Shown here: positions 23,862 through 35,802 of the stretch, piece after piece
How the letters are laid out: each line of letters opens with the position of its first letter
How positions within the stretch are numbered: the stretch's first letter is position 1
NCBI GenBank assembly: GCA_018340805.1
Contig: JACMZG010000008.1
Coordinates: 76,160,416 to 76,224,415, forward strand
DNA from: Microvelia longipes
Taxonomy: Eukaryota > Arthropoda > Insecta > Hemiptera > Veliidae
Length of the DNA: 64,000 nt
Direction of reading: 5' to 3'
The notes under the pieces: generated by a model
The model's input: only the letters and a program-made list of their open reading frames with translations
Database searches by the model: none
What the model was told of the DNA's origin: nothing
Translations under genes and position numbers: made by a program

Positions 23862-24580
23862 CAAGGATGTTGATAAGAGGATGACGCATTAAGGAACATT
23901 TCTGACCCATAGAAGTGTGCGAGAGACACCAAGGAAATGTAACAAGCAAAATGCAATGCTACACAACTTATATTGTGTCACTATTCATGTTTTGCAAAAA
24001 TCGGTAGTATCAAAATGATATATGTTTGCTTGCCATGCTGATGGCGGTAAGAGAGCACCGTCGTCATTGTGCTACTTCAACTTATATTCTTCGGATTTAT
24101 TGAAGGTCAGCAGTGAGTTCGGCTCTGTCGGCACGCCCTGATGAGTTAAACGTAACGAACAGAGTAGACATGCAATTGTGTCGAGCATCAATGTGATGAC
24201 GAATTGTCGATCGATGGAACAGTTGCCCAGATGTAGCATTTGCAATTTGATTGTTACATTTCCTTGGTGTCTCTCGCACATTATTTGTGCAACTATTCAT
24301 GTTTGCAAAACTCGGTAGTATCAAATGATACTATTTTTTTCAATTTGTTTATAACCTTCGCAAGCAACATGGATAACATTGAGAGTTAAGTTGTGCCTCT
24401 AAGATTTTAAGACCTGCGCTTTATAAGAATAGAGATGCGCAGTTCGTACCAAAGCATGTGCAGTTGGGTTTAGACAGTTGTTTCGTGTTGTATCTTATCT
24501 GCCTATGTTTTTGATTTTCGATGGGGTCACTGTGTCTGATGGCAATTCATTTGTGCCATCATCCCTCTATCAACACCTTG
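23862..24580. mobile_element. hAT-like non-autonomous element, copy 2
   Basis: Ends CAAGGATGTTGATAAGAGGA and, inverted, CAAGGTGTTGATAGAGGGAT. Both the termini and internal blocks (GACGCATTAAGGAACATTTC, TTTAAGACCTGCGCT, GCATGTGCAGTTGG) match 12661-13202. Target duplication is not clean. It carries a family D foldback at 23915-24281 that copy 1 lacks. Confidence 0.8.
23915..24281. mobile_element. Family D foldback element, nested in hAT copy 2
   Basis: GTGCGAGAGACACCAAGGAA followed by ATGTAACAA (from 23917) is repeated inverted as TTGTTACATTTCCTTGG..TGTCTCTCGCAC (to 24279). Internal sequence matches 11471-12072. Confidence 0.75.
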
Positions 24581-24621
24581 GTTAAACCTGTGTAATAATT
24601 CCTATGCTTCTAAATGGTAAT

Positions 24622-24760
24622 TTGATATAGATATATATATATATATTATATATATATTATATTTATAATATATATACTATTTTTATATATATATTTAATA
24701 TATATATATATTATATAATATATATATATATCTATATTATATATACTAGATATTTTTAGT
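24622..24760. repeat. (AT)n-rich microsatellite
   Basis: Interrupted TA/TTTA tract. Confidence 0.9.
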
Positions 24761-25212
24761 AGTGGTACACTTAAAAAATAAAAAAATTATTACCACCCAC
24801 CGTTACCTATACCTCATAAATTTATTTTTATTATGAAAATTGCACAAAACTATGCACGTATTAGAATTAAAATATTAAAACCATGACTACATAACAATAT
24901 TTGCACTCATTCAAAGCTCTTTTAATTATCCATTACTTATTTAAATCTCTCGTGTTTGCCTCAAAAGTTAAATGCATTGGTTCCCTCGGTTACCGCTTTA
25001 GGAACCAACTTAATGCCTAAGCATTAAGTTAGCTTTTTATTTTTCTAAGAGTTTTCCATAGTATGTTCTTTTTATAAGAATTTAATTTAATAATTTTCAT
25101 TATTTTTATAAATTCAACATTACTTTCTTAAGACAATTATAGCATTATTTACTCCCTTGTGCATAAATACCGACGGCATAAATAAAAGAAAATTTTACTT
25201 TACAAATGTATC
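24761..25212. other. AT-rich spacer, nothing recognised
   Basis: Contains an inverted pair AAGTTAATGCTTA-like around 25005-25035 (GCATTAAGTTGG inverse). No gene. Confidence 0.4.
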
Positions 25213-25227
25213 AGTTGAAGTAAATAA

Positions 25228-25585
25228 GCAGAAAAAATCGGGTACAGGGTACCTCGGAACTTTTCCTCATTACTCATCGGATTCGCTACCTCATGTTTAG
25301 TAACTATTAATTAATAAACAAGAGTTTTTTATCTCTAAAAAACATGGATTTATTCGTATTTTAAACCTTCTGTCATTTTTCTGTTCTTATGTCTGTCAAC
25401 TAAGACTGTCTTCATATCTGTCTTCATTCAGTAATTTTTGAAAACCACTCAGGAGGTCTTAAAACTCCAAAACGGATTTTTCAAGTGAAATTTCGTTTTT
25501 CGTATTTTTTGCAGACATAATACCTAACCTATGTGGAAACATAGGTAGAAACCTATGTTTCTACGGTATAAATGAGGAAAAGTAT
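25228..25585 (-). repeat. Family A repeat, minus strand, internally deleted
   Basis: Starts AAAAAATCGGGTACAGGGTA, then CCTCGGAACTTTTCCTCATT (the 3' end). It jumps to AACCACTCAGGAGGTCTTAA and ends GGTATAAATGAGGAAAAGTA (the 5' end). The middle, including the 5S segment, is deleted. Confidence 0.8.
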
Positions 25586-25914
25586 AAAGAAAGAGATATT
25601 TTCTAGTAGTTAAACAATCCTGAGTCTTGAGAGAGTGATATGACAAGGGTCTGGAAAACTCAAAGAAATCTTGCTCTGTCTCGGAGAAAAATATTCTAAA
25701 CCATACAGTCATCACAATGCTAATTGTTTAATTCTAACATGGATTTGATGTAGAAATGCTTCTAAATTAACTTTATTAAACATTAAATGAAACAAACTGG
25801 AATTAAAATTAAAATCCCTAATAAAATCTTATAATCTTTACAATTTTTTTAGCGCAAAGGTCCGCTGGCCTAGCCATTTTTTTTTTAAATGCGTGCTTTC
25901 TAACTTTTTAAATT
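25586..25914. other. Spacer with family F motif
   Basis: 25857-25905 reads AAGGTCCGCTGGCCTAGCCA then TTTTAAATGCGTGCTTTC, a diverged family F motif. Confidence 0.5.
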
Positions 25915-25919
25915 TCTAA

Positions 25920-26065
25920 ATTTTGAAACAGCGACAAAATAACCTGACTACCTACGACTATCAATATAATAAATTAAAGAGAATAAATGTACAGTAACAT
26001 AAAAGAACGTTTAAAATACACATTAAAACACAGATAATGTCCGGGAAGCCAAAAACAAATTATTT
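25920..26065 (-). mobile_element. Family C MITE fragment, minus strand
   Basis: AATAACCTGACTACCTACGA and ACACATTAAAACACAGATAA match the inner part of the intact copy at 42945-43240. Both ends are missing. Confidence 0.6.
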
Positions 26066-26074
26066 ATTNATATT

Positions 26075-26775
26075 AAGACCTCCTGAGTTGTTTTCACAAA
26101 GTTGTCTGTCTGTATGTTTGTACGTGTGTGTATGTGTTTGCGCGTGTATGGGTGGCTGTGTGTTTGTGTGTATGTTATTATCGTTGATCCCAGATTATTT
26201 ATGCTTAAGAGTTAAAACATGATACCAAAATCAATCTATGGGTCTAGTAGTCCTATCCAGAATATGCATTTTTATGAAGAAATTAACCGCAAAAAATTAC
26301 AAAGCTTTTTACACCCAGAAAAAAGATGGGATAGTTTTAAAATTTAACTCGCATGTATTTACTATATAAGAGCAACAAATTTGAAGAGTTTCATTTCACC
26401 ATCAGAAGTAGTTCAATTATTTTAAATAATCCAATAGAAGTGGAATTCGGTATAAGTGGGTCTTTTATGAAATATAAAGTAAAGTAAGTTTCGTTTCAAT
26501 ACAGCAAGTACGTTTTATAGTAAGTAATGTTTTTGTAAGGTCATCAAAGTTAAGGGGCACCACGCAAGGTCAGTACCTGGAGGGGTGACCGCTAGGAATA
26601 AAACGAACGTACTTAATGTCCTGTGACGAACAAAGTGAATCCGATAGTCGAGGGCTAGCGTGGTAAGTCCGATATCGATGATGAGTTTAAATTTGTTTTT
26701 TTTTTTATTCTGAGGACGAGCGAAGCGAGTCTGAAGTAGTGAGGATGAGCGTAGCAAATCCGATATGGCAAATAA
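26075..26775 (+). repeat. Family A repeat, 5'-truncated
   Basis: Begins at AAGACCTCCTGAGTTGTTTT, has a (TG)n tract, a 5S-like segment at 26540-26605 (AGTTAAGGGGCACCACGCAA, GGTCAGTACCTGGAGGGGTG, ACCGCTAGGAATA), a GCGAAGC module at 26720 and a GCGTAGC module near 26750. The terminal CCCCGTACCC block is lost. A single undetermined base is at 26070. Confidence 0.8.
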
Positions 26776-28377
26776 AAGTTCGAATTTAATGCTCCAGAAA
26801 AGGATTGTGAGGGAGTACATTTTATTCTTGGCCAGACCTCAATTTTTGGGGTGCTCCAAACATAATTATTAGTTTGAGATAACAAAAATCACCTTTTGAT
26901 CTAAATGGAATATATTAAAAGACTGTGGAGAAGGTTTTTTACCGACTATATATACTGTCGAGCGAAGCGAGACAGTAAAAAGAGCCGAGATAAAAAAGGC
27001 ATTCCCAGTCGTGTAGCATATGCTATTTTCTCGGGCGTAGTAATAGTAAAAACTATTTAGAAGAAAAACAGTATAATGTATAAAACAAATTCCTGATACA
27101 CTTCTTTCGGTCGCCTCTTTGGCCAAAAGTTTCAATTCTGACGGCGTATTTTCTACGTCTGAATCACTATCCATGATTATTATTAAACAAGTGGTAATAA
27201 ATAATTAATAACTCACTTTCCGAAAAATAACAAAACTTCGTTAAAAAAACATTGGATTATTTATTTGATGAAAAAAAAAAGTAAGAAGGACCAGGAAAGT
27301 AATTTATCCTTGTAGTAAACTACTAGCGCCCATCTAGTAGACATTTGAGGAAATTCACCCTCGACTGTTAAAAAAAACTCTTTTACTGTCGCTGATAGTA
27401 AAAACTAAGAAAATGTCACAGACAGTAAAAAAACGCATTTCACCTACTTTTTTGAAGCCGTAAAGCGCCTACCCGAAAAAAGTAAGTTTTTTCGGGTTTA
27501 CTGCCGCCCGAAAAAAGTATTTTTTTCTCTTGAGGGTATAAAAAGAACTTTTTACTTTCTTTGGACTAAGAAGTTCTTTACGGTTTCAAAATGTCATTAA
27601 ACCTCTCATTATATACCGTCTGAATATAATAGTAGTATTCTTTCAAAGAAATAAATTGTTCGATATAAGAGGATTCCTTAACTCGATAATTTTCGTCTTG
27701 AAGGCGTAGGACTTTTTTAAAATATTTCTATTATCTACTCCTTGTATTGTAAGTTCTACATACAGTCTTGTTATCTTCACACATGTTTAAATGTACTTTT
27801 ACTCCCCTAGGGAGGAAAACTGAAAGTGCTTTGCCACTTGCACAGATTTTTTTAGGTAAAATTTTTGGAAGTTTAGGATTTTAGGATTTTTCTTCGGTGT
27901 TATGTTGGTTATACGGGTAAAATACAATATACACACGCTATGTTTAAATTACAAATTATGAGTATTACACATTATTCTTATTGACAGCATACAAAAATAT
28001 GTGAGATTGTGGCTTTATTCTCTCTTCATCAGAGTAATTGGACGAAACTTTAACTTGAGCTGTTAAACTTACTTTAATCCCTTGTTGCAAGAATAACTAT
28101 TTTTTGTAAATATAAAAAAATATTATTTTAGACTATAATACACTTTTTTAGATTTATATTTGTTTTGAATAAACAATGATTTAATTAATTCTTATATTAT
28201 TAAACAATGGAGTAGTTTCAATATTATAATAAGAGCTTTTTTATAAGCATACTTATTAATTTTTTTATCGAAGAAATATTACGCTCATAGTATTAGATTT
28301 TTTAAAAAATATTTGTTTTTAAAAACAATAATTAAAAACAACCTGCCAAGTATTAAGATAATCTTTGCCGTCTCTTA
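26776..28377. other. Unrecognised region with hairpins and a possible N-terminal coding remnant
   Basis: On the minus strand a frame opens at 27174 with MDSDSDVENTPSELKLLAKE then ATERSV. This acidic start looks protein-like but decays into AT-rich sequence within 30 codons. A perfect hairpin 26954-26976 has a GAGCGAAGCGA core. ACTGTC/GACAGT words recur at 27393-27430. 27471-27497 is a CCCGAAAAAA/TTTTTTCGGG palindrome. No supported gene. Confidence 0.35.
26954..26976. repeat. GCGAAGC hairpin module with ACTGTC/GACAGT stem
   Basis: ACTGTC, core GAGCGAAGCGA, GACAGT. It has the same core as the family A modules but a different, still complementary, 6-bp outer stem. Confidence 0.8.
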
Positions 28378-28383
28378 TTTAAA

Positions 28384-28890
28384 AAATCGGGTACGGGGTA
28401 CCTCGCAACTTATCGTCACGATATCGGACTTACTACGCTAGTCCTCTCCATTCCGATCTTTTTTCCTCGCCCCCGGACAATAAAAAGATTTGTTTTATTC
28501 TTTGCGCGGTCACCTATTTAGGTGTTGACATCACTCGATGATTCTTAAAACTAGTGATCCAACAAAAATAAAGATATTCTAGTGTCAATAAGTTTCAATA
28601 ACTAAAAATTGGAAAAATTTCCGTTTTTAATCATTTTTAAAAAAAGCTTACTCGCTATTCGATTAAATAAAACTTGCGCGTGCCAAATTTCAAATTGATA
28701 CAAAACGTGTTCCATATGAAAATCTGAAATTTTCGCTGCGTCATTAATACGGTAAATGACGCCATAAAATATATTTCCGGGATAAGTGCAACAACCTGAA
28801 ATTACTTTTTGTACCAAGTTTTAACTCTCCATCATGAACATACTAGAAGCAACGATGGTAACTGACACACTCTCATAAACTCACACGTAA
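28384..28890 (-). repeat. Family A repeat, minus strand
   Basis: Starts AAAATCGGGTACGGGGTACC. It includes a reverse 5S-like segment at 28503-28556 (GCGGTCACCTATTTAGGTG, TTGACATCACTCGATGATTC) and continues to CTAGAAGCAACGATGGTAAC. It is interrupted at its (CA)n region by a family C element at 28895. Confidence 0.8.
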
Positions 28891-28894
28891 TAAC

Positions 28895-29185
28895 CATAGA
28901 GATATAATATACTAGAGGGGGCATAGACTATCTCAATACATTAAGAGTCATGAATAATCTTTTTGGGGCTCTCATGGGCTCTGTCTAACCTTATTGAAAC
29001 CTCTTCTGAGAGTGAGTTAAGGTTACTAATCGAATCAATTGTTTTCAGCCTTCTGCACAGTGTTTGTGTTTTATGTATATTTTTACTTCTCTACTATAAA
29101 GTCACTGTATTGTTTTCTGATTATTTGATGATATTGATGTCGAGGAGTTAGGTTATTTTTTTCCATGACTTCAAATATAACTATT
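28895..29185 (+). mobile_element. Family C MITE
   Basis: Starts CATAGAGATATAATATACTA then GAGGGGGCATAG, and contains GGGGCTCTCATGGGCTCTGT. It sits in the (CA)n part of a family A copy, the same type of site as the element at 43924. The right end is lost in an (AT)n tract. Confidence 0.75.
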
Positions 29186-29189
29186 TATA

Positions 29190-29227
29190 TAAATATATAT
29201 TATTATATATATATATCTATATAAAGT

Positions 29228-29258
<31 letters not shown>

Positions 29259-29291
29259 TATTTATTTATTTATTTTATATATATATATATG
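29190..29291. repeat. (AT)n microsatellite
   Basis: TA tract interrupted by TTTATTTATTTATT. Confidence 0.95.
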
Positions 29292-29976
29292 GTTAGGACC
29301 AAATAATTCCATTTTTAGGCCTGGCTCTTGGACTATTATTGACGGATCGATGGGTGGATGGGTTACAGCTTGGATTAAACCTGATTTTTCCTATCTGAAT
29401 TTTAGATATAAATGTTTTAAAAATAGGTATCGTACCTAACTTTTTATAATAAATTGGACTAAAAACAGAGTTTATTTAAAAAATTTCCCTCTAGCGGCAA
29501 AATCTATTTACCGTTTTGTTTTTTAAGTTTTATTCCCTTTTCAAATTTTACCTCAAACTACCACAAATAACCTGAAATCGGATACTTTTAGTTTCATTAT
29601 CCTTGCAGCAAGAAATATAATACTTTTTAATGCTAAAAATTGATTGAAAAAAGGGGAAATTAAAAATAAATCTCTGTCATTTTTTAAAAAAATCATGGAA
29701 TTAATTTAAATAAATTTAAGAACAAATATGGTAACTATTACAATACAGTACTAAATAAGTTTCCTAAAACTTTAATAATAAACATTATGTCATCACACAA
29801 GAATCACATAAGCATGTGGCTAGCAAGAGTTTACTTATAAGTAATTGTTTTCTTTATTGTAGTTTTGTATATTAGAAAAATAAAAGAATTATTAAAAAAA
29901 TATTTTAAATAGATCTAATAATTATTTTGTAGTCATCTTGAATGATTATTTTGTTAATTATTCTGTATCTTATTAC
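29292..29976. other. AT-rich spacer, nothing recognised
   Basis: No coding or repeat match seen. Confidence 0.45.
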
Positions 29977-30460
29977 TTTTCCTCGTTTATACCGCAGGTT
30001 TATAGGAAAAGTATAGTGTTTGCAAAAAAATCCGAAACCGGGATGAAACCGGAATCATCCGCTTTAGGTGTTTTAAAGGCCTCCCGAGTGGTTTTTTCAA
30101 AGTTGTCTGTCTGAATGTGTGTGTGTGTGTGTGTGAAGGTCCAAGTATATTTATGCAAGAGAAATGAAACTTTTGTTCCGAGTTGAGCTGTTCGGAAAAT
30201 AATATTTATGACGTCATTATCCCGCAATAATGATACAGCGAAAAATCATAAAAAGGAGATGGGTGCCCGCTGATAATGATACAGATGCAATTACTATCCG
30301 TATCATATTTACTATGAGGACAAGCGAAGCGAGTCTCAAGACTTGTTGCAGTATAAATTTGACTAATTGTTTATTCTGAGGACCGAAGCAGAGAGGATGA
30401 GCGTAGCGAATCCGATGTGATGAAGAAAAGTTCCCAAGTACCCCGTACCCGATTTCGATT
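29977..30460 (+). repeat. Family A repeat, internally deleted
   Basis: From TTTTCCTCGTTTATACCGCA to TACCCCGTACCCGATTTCG. About 300 bp is missing between AAAAATCATAAAA and GATGGGTGCCCGCTGATAAT, so only the last 20 bases of the 5S segment remain. A perfect GGAT/ATCC hairpin module lies at 30395-30413. Confidence 0.85.
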
Positions 30461-31470
30461 TAATAAATCACTTATATTAAAATAATCCACCAAATCCTTT
30501 TTACTCTTTTTGGACGTAAAACATAAAGAACGAGTTCAAAACATTCTATGCTAGTATCGGAATTATATAAATTTAATTTAATAGTATCGACTCTTTTTTT
30601 TAGAAAAAAAAGAATTTTATTCTAAGCTTGTTTAGAAAAGTAAAAAAGCTAAAAAAATTGTTTCAGTAATACTGTCTTTCAGATATGGGATGAACTAGAA
30701 TACTAAAAACCCGATCAAAGCCCTTTTAAGTAGAATGTTTAATTAGCAATTAGTTTTCATTCTGGGTCCATGAAACTTAAAAATTCTCTTTTAAAAGACA
30801 GATAGAGTTGAGGGCCACTGTCAATAATATAATTTAAAATTATAATAAAGGACTTAATTTTAATATTAGTTGGCGTACTTACTTATCAACCTAAAACTGG
30901 GTAGGCTATAAAGCTTGATTTTATTACGAGGAAAAATTTAATTTCTAGATCTATAAAAATGATTTTTTAACCATCTAAAGTAAAAGTTATATATAAATTT
31001 TATTTCAGAGCATCAGCTTATTAAAGAAACAAATTCTATGATTGTGGTCACAATTTAAAATTTTTCTTAAAGTAAATAAGGTAAAAAATTAACTTTAATT
31101 TAACACAAAGCTTAACTTACGACGGATGTAAAATTAATTCGTTGTCGCCTTCCGATAAAATTAAAATATATAATTAATTAAAGAGGTCACCCCAACAGAT
31201 TTATTTATAAATACTTTAATTTTTTTTAAAATTATAGTTTTAATTTTTATATAAAGTGTGCAATTATCACACAGACTTTGTAAGAATTGCAACAAAAAAC
31301 TTTGTTAATAAGATTTTAAACTAATGTTCCTAAACTTTACTCTTTGGCGGATGGTAAGTGCCTAATTAGACCATAGTAACAAAGAATTGTTATTGCTATT
31401 GATAAATAAATATTATTATTGGTCATTTATTTATAATAGTTATTATAATATAAATAAATATTACATTATT
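30461..31470. other. AT-rich spacer, nothing recognised
   Basis: No coding or repeat match seen. Confidence 0.45.
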
Positions 31471-32267
31471 ACTTTTCCTCATTTATACCGTAGGTTTATA
31501 GGAAAAGTATAGTGTTTGCAAAAAATTTGAAACCGGAATGAAACCGGAATTATTCGTTTCAGGCGTTTTTAAGGACTCCTGAGTAGTTTTTGCAAAGTTG
31601 TCTGTCTGTATGTGTGTGTGTATGTTATCATCGTAGCGCCCAGTGTATTTATGCTAGAGAGATGATATCTTTTACAAAAATCAGTCTCCCACTGTAGTTG
31701 TGATATTCGGAAAATATTTATTTTTATGACGTCACTAACCGGTAATAATGACAACAAAAATCCATTCATAAAACGCGGGAAAAAAAGCGATCGAATTGAG
31801 ATTTAGTACGCATGTGACTACGTATAAGACTAACATATGGGCCAAGTTTCATCTCATTATCAACATTAGTTCAATTTGTATTGAATGACTTGGGTAACAT
31901 TTTTTAAAAATTGGGAAAAAATAGAAAATGGTCTTGAAATTGAGTTAAAATTTGGTAAAAGCGTATACTATTACCTAATAAATAAGTAAACTAAGTTTTG
32001 TTTCAATACAAGTATATCTATGATTTTTGTTAGATCATAAAATTTAAGGAGCATTCAGCGTCAGTGCTGTATGGGTGACAGCTGAGAATGATACTGATGT
32101 ATTTACTATCTGAAGACGAGCGAAGGGAGTCCAAAGGCATTTTGCAGTATAAATTTGGCGCACTGTATTTCTGAGGACGAGCAAAGCGAGTCCGAAGCAG
32201 AGAGTATGAGAGCAGCGAATCCGATGTAATGAGGAAATGTTCTGAGGTATCCCGTACCCGATTTTTT
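31471..32267 (+). repeat. Family A repeat, full length (reference copy)
   Basis: Runs ACTTTTCCTCATTTATACCG to CCGTACCCGATTTTTT, 797 bp. Order: 5' block, (TG)n, GACGTCACTAACC block, ATTTAGTACGCATGTGACTA block, 5S-like segment (32035-32092), hairpin modules at 32113 and 32175, then the TTCTGAGGTATCCCGTACCC end. The first 13 bases are nearly the inverse of TAATGAGGAAATGT at 32227. Confidence 0.9.
32035..32092 (+). repeat. 5S rRNA-derived segment inside family A
   Basis: GATCATAAAATTTAAGGAGC, ATTCAGCGTCAGTGCTGTAT, GGGTGACAGCTGAGAATGA. Weaker than 1651-1713 in the A-box, but the C-box ATGGGTGAC is kept. Confidence 0.6.
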
Positions 32268-33568
32268 ATAATATTATTAATATCATATTATATATTAATA
32301 ATATTATTACTAATATTCATAATAATATTATATTAATATCATATTATTTATATTATTCATCAATATTGTATATTGAATATAAATGTGTAACTTTTCTGAG
32401 TTAAAATTATTTATTGCGCATTAACTTTATAGATGTGTAAATGAGCGCATATGTCAACGAAAAATCTTAAAGATTTACTAATTTCATTTTAAGTGTATTA
32501 TAGAAGAGCTTTAAGTTGATTAAAGTTTTATTTGTTTTGAATCTTTTCGATCTAATCTTTTTCTCTTCGAAGAATACATAACTACATCTTTTACTTTATT
32601 AAGAAAGCTATTAATTAATAAAAATCAATCATTAACATCACTTAGTACAATTATTATTATTACAAAGTTTAAATAATTATAGTTTTTTATGTTCTTAAGG
32701 TATATACAAATTTCACAATAGAACATCACCTTATGAGTGCTTAATTAACTTAGATATGAAATTTTTAATAAGTATTCACCTGATAGAATTAGTGCTAGGT
32801 AGGCGCTAATGAATTCCACTCAACGTAGCTTCCTTTCAGATACATTTTATATTTTAGCTTACTTAATTGCTAATAAAATAATAAATCGTTAGAATCTATA
32901 AACACTCTTTGAACACTTTAGCAGTTGATACGAATTACGAAATATTAAGGTAAGATTTAAAAGGAAGATATATAAATTTGATTAGTATAAAAAAATTGAT
33001 ATATATAATTGTAACCCTCCGCTATAGAATTATGTACTACACACTACGCGTCCCGGAGGTAGACTGAGACCAGCACAACAAGTGGTTCTTGTTGGGGGGG
33101 AGGGGCATTTCTCCCACTTGTAGTCAGGGGCATGCCCTCACAAATCTACAACTTATTATACCCCCTCCCTTTCCCATGTTACTCTCAACTAGTTCTACTA
33201 CTCACCCCATTTTTTACAACTTTTCACCGAATTTCAACGGCACCCTAAAATAAATTACTGTAAAAAGCTGTCTTGCCCAGATAGTATGGTAGTGGGGACA
33301 AAATTTATACCCTTTTACCTTACAGGTGGCTAGGCTAAGAAAGAGATTTAATGTTTTAAAACTCTTTTGTGTTAAGTTAAAGTAACAAGTATCTTAGACT
33401 CGAGAACACTCTATAAACAAAACGCCCTGTAGTTCTTTTATATTCGATCACTAAAGAAAGAGAAAGCATAAATAGGGAAGCGCAAATACCTATGTATACC
33501 TATGTATCATCCCAATTGTCAGCAATTAAAAAGCTTCAAATTAGGAAGAATTTTATAGCTTGACAATG
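32268..33568. other. AT-rich spacer with one GC-richer block
   Basis: 32270-32380 is a TAATAT-rich low-complexity tract. 33040-33250 has C- and G-rich runs (seven or more G near 33104) but no open frame. Nothing recognised. Confidence 0.4.
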
Positions 33569-33993
33569 ATGCGCGAATGCAAAATGACAGGGTAAGATTA
33601 AGGATAGTAGGATTAAGATTATATAGATAAGATTATGTATTGATGGCCTGGAGGTGTAATAAAAAGAGAATGCAAAGAATAGACTGCTATAATAAATTCT
33701 TGAAGGTCTTCACTTTCAAAACAATGCCGAATAACTATAATATGAGGCATTTGATAAAAAGTTACTTAATTTTAATATGTTCAATATTGAAGGCAAAATT
33801 TTATTAATTTTAGTTAATTATATATTTTTAAATTCATTTCAAAAGAAATAAACTTTTAAATATAATCTCTCATATATAAAAGTAAGTTGCATACAATACT
33901 ATAGAAAAGGATAGGATGTTTAGAAATTAATTTGTGGCGAGAACACGAAAACTTCTCCATGAGATGCTATACCTGTCATCTTGCATTCGCGCA
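33569..33993. mobile_element. Inverted-repeat element with ATGCGCGAATGCAAAATGAC ends
   Basis: ATGCGCGAATGCAAAATGAC plus AGG (33569-33591) faces its inverse CCTGTCATCTTGCATTCGCG (33972-33991). The 380 bp between shows no coding. The right end is shared with the palindrome that follows, so the boundary between the two is uncertain. Confidence 0.55.
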
Positions 33994-34130
33994 TGACAAA
34001 GGAACATGGTCAAACCATGAAATAGGCTGCTGGTAAGGTAACCTGTTCTGCAAACAAGTTACCTTTGTCCAGCAGCCTATTTCATGGTTTGACCATGTTC
34101 CTTTGTCATGCGCGAATGCAAAATGACAGG
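33972..34130. mobile_element. Palindromic foldback element, 159 bp
   Basis: Arms of about 62 bp each, nearly perfect: CCTGTCATCTTGCATTCGCG..ACAAAGGAACATGGTCAAAC..AATAGGCTGCTGG and the inverse ending at 34130. GGTAAC/GTTACC extend the stem around a small loop. No protein. Confidence 0.85.
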
Positions 34131-34742
34131 ATTTCCAAAAAGATTAAGGAATGAGAAGAAAAATCAAAAGAAACAGATTGCTTGAGGATGACGTAAATAA
34201 CAAAAGAAGAATAGTTGATCGCATTTGGAAGATAACAAAATCAGCCAAGACTTATTTTAGAAGAATGACTATGCAGTTTTGTAAAGCGATTCAAAGCTCT
34301 GTGGCAGTGCCACCGTCGCATATAAAGTGTGATCGTTATTAAAGTTTTTACGGGGGTTTCTTAGTTTTTTCTTACGTTGTGGCAATTTATCGTCGATTTT
34401 TTTCTCAGTGCTATTTAATATATTTCATATTAGTGTGTGTAAAATCACTAGTCATCATTTTTTAAAGTTTTTTTCGTGGGTTGTCACGTGTTTTTGAATA
34501 AACTAATAAAAAAGTGAAAATGATAATAATGTGTTTTTATTTCATTTATTAATTAATTTTATTTTTAAATCATTTTAGTTGGCACGTACTCAAAAATCAC
34601 TTGTTAATGAATGAGTGTGTTTAATAGTTTAAATTGGTTGTAAAGAGTACTTAAATTAACTCATTGATAACAATCTGATCTGCATAATTATTGACATATT
34701 ATGATGTTTTATTTTATTTGTTGTTTATTTATTTGATTTAAT
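34131..34742. other. AT-rich spacer
   Basis: A 63-codon frame (34151-34342, ATG start, Lys/Arg-rich) follows the palindrome directly. I see no promoter, splice or family support and do not call it a gene. Confidence 0.35.
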
Positions 34743-34796
34743 ACGTAGCCACTGCGCGGCGTCGGCCCCTCGGGCCGCTTCGAGGCCACATTGTTG
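34743..34796. repeat. Family B GC-rich island
   Basis: CGTAGCCACTGCGCGGCGTC, then GGCCCCTCGGGCCGCTTCGA, then GGCCACATTG. Confidence 0.7.
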
Positions 34797-35252
34797 TTAT
34801 TTCATTTTTTTTCTTTACCTTTCCGCGTGGCCTACTAAAGGGGCTATGGCGGTTGGTATACTTTTAGCATACGTTTAGGGAAAAACGTCGCAGTTAAGCC
34901 GGAATTATTGTTTAGTATTACTGATTATGATATTTTATACTTTACATTTAAGGTTTATTATGAATTCGTTGTTTTATATATTCATAATAGTTTTCTCTTG
35001 AATTAGTTCTATATATTATCATATATTTTATAAGTTAGACCTAAACAAATGCATCTAGCAAATTTTCATCACCTCAGCATGGCTCTGTGGAAGCCATTTC
35101 TGTCCTGTCTCTCTGGGACAGTAGACTAATGACTAATGGATGGAATAAGAGGTAGAGGCCCCTCTTCTAGGCTACATCTCCCCCTCTAATACTACTAAAC
35201 CCAACAGATTTCGTATAGTTTTTGATCTAGACGTATACATATACACAACATT
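34797..35252. other. Spacer, nothing recognised
   Basis: 35080-35200 has higher GC without a supported open frame. Confidence 0.4.
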
Positions 35253-35253
35253 A

Positions 35254-35313
<60 letters not shown>

Positions 35314-35330
35314 TATAATATATATAATTT
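35253..35330. repeat. (AT)n microsatellite
   Basis: TA tract. Confidence 0.95.
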
Positions 35331-35622
35331 ATTTTTGTTATCACAGAAAGCCAACTGGAATCGATCTCTCACTCCCAACCCTTTTTCCCGTCATCCGAAC
35401 CACCTCAAAAGCTAATTTTCATAATGAAAATTTGCTATAAGTCAATAAAATCATATTTCTTTTTGTAAAATGTTTATTTAATTGGTCTTTTACATGTATT
35501 TAAATTAAACTAATTTAAAATAACTTTGATCAACGCTTTAAGATATTCACATTTGTTTTTATTTTAATCTTTTTTTTTCTTATTTTAGAGGTCAAAATGT
35601 TACTTTTTAGATATATTAACCA
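35331..35622. other. AT-rich spacer, nothing recognised
   Basis: No coding or repeat match seen. Confidence 0.4.
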
Positions 35623-35632
35623 TATTATATAT

Positions 35633-35671
<39 letters not shown>

Positions 35672-35737
35672 TTATATATATTATTATTATATTATATTAT
35701 ATATATTATATATTATATATATAATGATATATAAGAT

Positions 35738-35769
<32 letters not shown>

Positions 35770-35785
35770 ATATATATATAGTTAT
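35623..35785. repeat. (AT)n microsatellite
   Basis: Long interrupted TA tract. Confidence 0.95.
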
Positions 35786-35802
35786 ATTACTTTTTATATT
35801 TT

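Noticed and set aside
34151..34342. A 63-codon basic frame after the palindrome.
   Set aside because: No family, splice or promoter support; length is within chance for this much sequence.
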